Notes under the pieces: generated by a model
The model's database searches: none
What the model was told of the DNA's origin: nothing
Seen by the model: only the letters and a program-made list of their open reading frames with translations
Source: Clostridiales bacterium
GTDB taxonomy: Bacteria > Bacillota > Clostridia > Christensenellales > CAG-138
Assembly: GCA_004558825.1 (NCBI GenBank)
Contig: SFDB01000035.1
Span: 1-7,607, forward strand
Direction: 5' to 3'
Length of the DNA stretch: 7,607 nucleotides
Made by a program: the position numbers and the translations under genes
Shown: one piece after another, positions 6,016 through 7,607 of the stretch
Layout: each line of letters opens with the position of its first letter
How positions within the stretch are numbered: position 1 is the stretch's first letter

Positions 6016-7607
6016 AACAATATAAGCCGCGTGATAAAATCACGCAGAAAATGACCCGCGACGGACTTATCGAGGTCAACGAAACCAAAGAAACCGCCGA
6101 GCGTGTAAGCCGCCGGGAACAGGAAGCGGATTTTTCAAAACCGCAGGAGCAGCCCGCGCCGCAGGCTGCACAGGAAGCGGCGGCGCAGAACGTGGCAGAG
6201 CTACCCCCTGTTTCTCCTGACGCTTCCCCGCTTCCTCTTGCGCCAGAGCTTCCCCACAGGCAGGACACCGCTACCGCCGAGCGCGTCATGGAGCGCGTTG
6301 GCGCAGCCCAGACCCGGAAAGCGAGTAAAAAGGCAGCGCAGAAAGCACAGCGCGACGCTACGGTAAAAGAGAAATCTTCCCGCTTGCAGTTTACCGAGGA
6401 AGAATTAAATACGCCGGAGCTTGAAACGTATATCAAAAAATCCGATAAAGCCGCCGACCGTCTGGACGCGGCAAAGGCAGCTATCCCCAAAGAAAAGAAA
6501 CTTGTAGGGGAACGCACCTTTGACGAAGCCACAGGAAAGGCAAAGACCCGCTTACGCTTTACCGAGCAGGAAAAGCCGATAAATGGCGGCAAAGCCCACC
6601 CTAACCCGCTATCCCGCCCCGCGCAGGAAGCGGGTATTTTCGTCCACAACAAGATACATTCCGTTGAAAAGGATAATTCCGGCGTGGAGGGAGCGCATAA
6701 ATCCGAGGAATTAGCGGAGAAGGGCGCAAAGTACGGGACGCGGAAAATCCGGGAGGGCTACCGCAGCCACAAGCTGAAACCCTACCGGGCGGCGGCAAAG
6801 GCTGAAAAAGCAGCGGAGAAAGCAAACGTCAATTACCTGTACCACAAGACGCTGCATGAGAACCCGCAGCTTACAAGTAACCCCCTATCCCGTTTCATGC
6901 AGAAGCAGCAAATCAAGCGGCAGTATGCTAAGGCAGCAAAGACGGGCGGCGCAGCTACCGCAAAGAAAGCCGCCGAGAATACCCGCAAGGCAGCGAAGAA
7001 AACCGCCGAGGAAACAAAGAAAGCGGTTGCTTTTGTGGGGCGGCACCCGGCGGGCGTTGGTATCGCCGTTGCCGCGCTGCTCTTATTCATCATGGTATCA
7101 GCGGGACTTTCTTCCTGCGGGGCTATGTTTTCCGGCATGATGAACGGCGTTCTTGGGACGTCCTACACGTCGGAGGACAGCGACCTTGTGGCAACGGAAA
7201 ACAACTACGCCGCAAAGGAAACCGAGCTTCAGCAGCGGATTGACAATATCGAGCGCGACAATCCCGGCTATGATGAATACCGCTACGACCTTGACAATAT
7301 CGGGCATAACCCGCATGAACTGGCTTCTTACCTTACCGCCCTTTTGCAGAGCTACACGCCCCAGAGCGCACAGGCAGAGCTAAACCGCGTCTTTGATAAG
7401 CAGTACACCTTGACACTGACGGAAGAAATCGAAGTGCGCTACCGCACCGAAACCCGCACCGACACATGGACGGACGAGGACGGGAACAGCCACAGCGATA
7501 CCTATACTGTTGAAGTACCCTATAACTATTACATTCTCAATGTCAAGCTGACAAACAGACCGATTAACAGCTTTGTATCGGAGCTTTTGACCGCAGAACA
7601 GCTTGAA
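6012..7607 (+). CDS. CD1108-type membrane-anchored conjugation protein, N-terminal part (runs off the right edge)
   Basis: The frame is open from before 6012 to the window end, 532 codons from ATA 6012 or 519 from ATG 6051. I take it as the CD1108-type mobile-element protein that usually follows in these operons. Order of parts (residues from 6012): basic start KQYKPRDKITQKMTRDGL; Pro/Ala-rich linker 44-81; charged Ala/Lys/Glu-rich region with likely coiled coils, notably 258-276 and 318-338 (KKAAENTRKAAKKTAEE); one membrane segment at about 348-368 (GVGIAVAALLLFIMVSAGLS) followed by SSCGAMFSG; then a polar region, probably outside the cell, containing a Thr/Glu-rich stretch near residues 465-500. 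Related proteins often carry a peptidoglycan-cleaving domain further on, which here would lie beyond the window. The family start appears to be mutated to ATA, so expression is doubtful. Confidence 0.75.
   Translation, partial: MKQYKPRDKITQKMTRDGLIEVNETKETAERVSRREQEADFSKPQEQPAPQAAQEAAAQNVAELPPVSPDASPLPLAPELPHRQDTATAERVMERVGAAQTRKASKKAAQKAQRDATVKEKSSRLQFTEEELNTPELETYIKKSDKAADRLDAAKAAIPKEKKLVGERTFDEATGKAKTRLRFTEQEKPINGGKAHPNPLSRPAQEAGIFVHNKIHSVEKDNSGVEGAHKSEELAEKGAKYGTRKIREGYRSHKLKPYRAAAKAEKAAEKANVNYLYHKTLHENPQLTSNPLSRFMQKQQIKRQYAKAAKTGGAATAKKAAENTRKAAKKTAEETKKAVAFVGRHPAGVGIAVAALLLFIMVSAGLSSCGAMFSGMMNGVLGTSYTSEDSDLVATENNYAAKETELQQRIDNIERDNPGYDEYRYDLDNIGHNPHELASYLTALLQSYTPQSAQAELNRVFDKQYTLTLTEEIEVRYRTETRTDTWTDEDGNSHSDTYTVEVPYNYYILNVKLTNRPINSFVSELLTAEQLE

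Noticed and set aside
5882..6652. 256-codon minus-strand ORF (Ser/Ala/Cys-rich)
   Set aside because: It is the antisense of the Ala/Lys/Glu-rich CD1108-type gene and the methyltransferase end, with low-complexity composition and no family resemblance.
6856..7140. Arg/Pro-rich 94-codon + strand ORF
   Set aside because: It is an out-of-frame reading of the repetitive Ala/Lys region of the CD1108-type gene, without a ribosome binding site.
1..7607. CRISPR array, tRNA or rRNA genes
   Set aside because: No regularly spaced repeats and no tRNA-like or rRNA-like segments were seen on either strand.

Overview
The window is a piece of a type IV secretion (conjugation) module from an integrative and conjugative element of the Tn1549/CTn type found in gut Firmicutes (Clostridia). 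The basis is gene content and order: VirD4-like coupling protein, Maff2 small membrane protein, VirB6/TrbL-like membrane protein, PrgI-family protein, VirB4-like ATPase, orphan DNA methyltransferase, and a CD1108-type membrane-anchored protein. All are on the + strand, with strong Gram-positive Shine-Dalgarno sequences, TTG starts and tightly packed or overlapping genes. The host species cannot be read from the sequence.

Layout. 1-53 holds the last 16 codons of an unidentified ORF, followed by an AT-rich inverted repeat (52-80). At about 86 the sequence changes abruptly to the C-terminal part of a VirD4-like protein (86-922), lacking its N-terminal half and Walker A. 923-1163 has no clear gene; it holds a strong Shine-Dalgarno with no standard start codon behind it, a good intrinsic terminator (1074-1099) and a small hairpin. 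1164-6015 is the compact operon core: Maff2, TrbL/VirB6-like, PrgI (TTG start), VirB4 (TTG start) and methyltransferase. 6012-7607 is the N-terminal part of a CD1108-type protein that runs off the right edge.

How the genes fit together (family knowledge plus inference): VirD4 would bring the relaxase-DNA complex to the channel, VirB4 powers assembly and transport, and Maff2, TrbL and PrgI form membrane parts. The methyltransferase may modify element or recipient DNA against restriction. CD1108-type proteins are membrane-anchored channel or cell-wall proteins.

The notable result is that this copy shows three apparent lesions at conserved functional points: virD4 is cut at its 5' side; virB4 has lost about 46 nt near its 3' end, which shifts the frame into a stop; and the CD1108-type gene has ATA where an ATG is expected in an ATGA overlap. 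This suggests a decaying module or assembly/consensus artefacts. Alternatively the two later lesions could be bypassed by recoding: the virB4 stop directly follows a CCCTTTG heptamer in the correct phase for -1 slippage, and the ATA has an ideal Shine-Dalgarno. No clearly new defence or RNA system was found.
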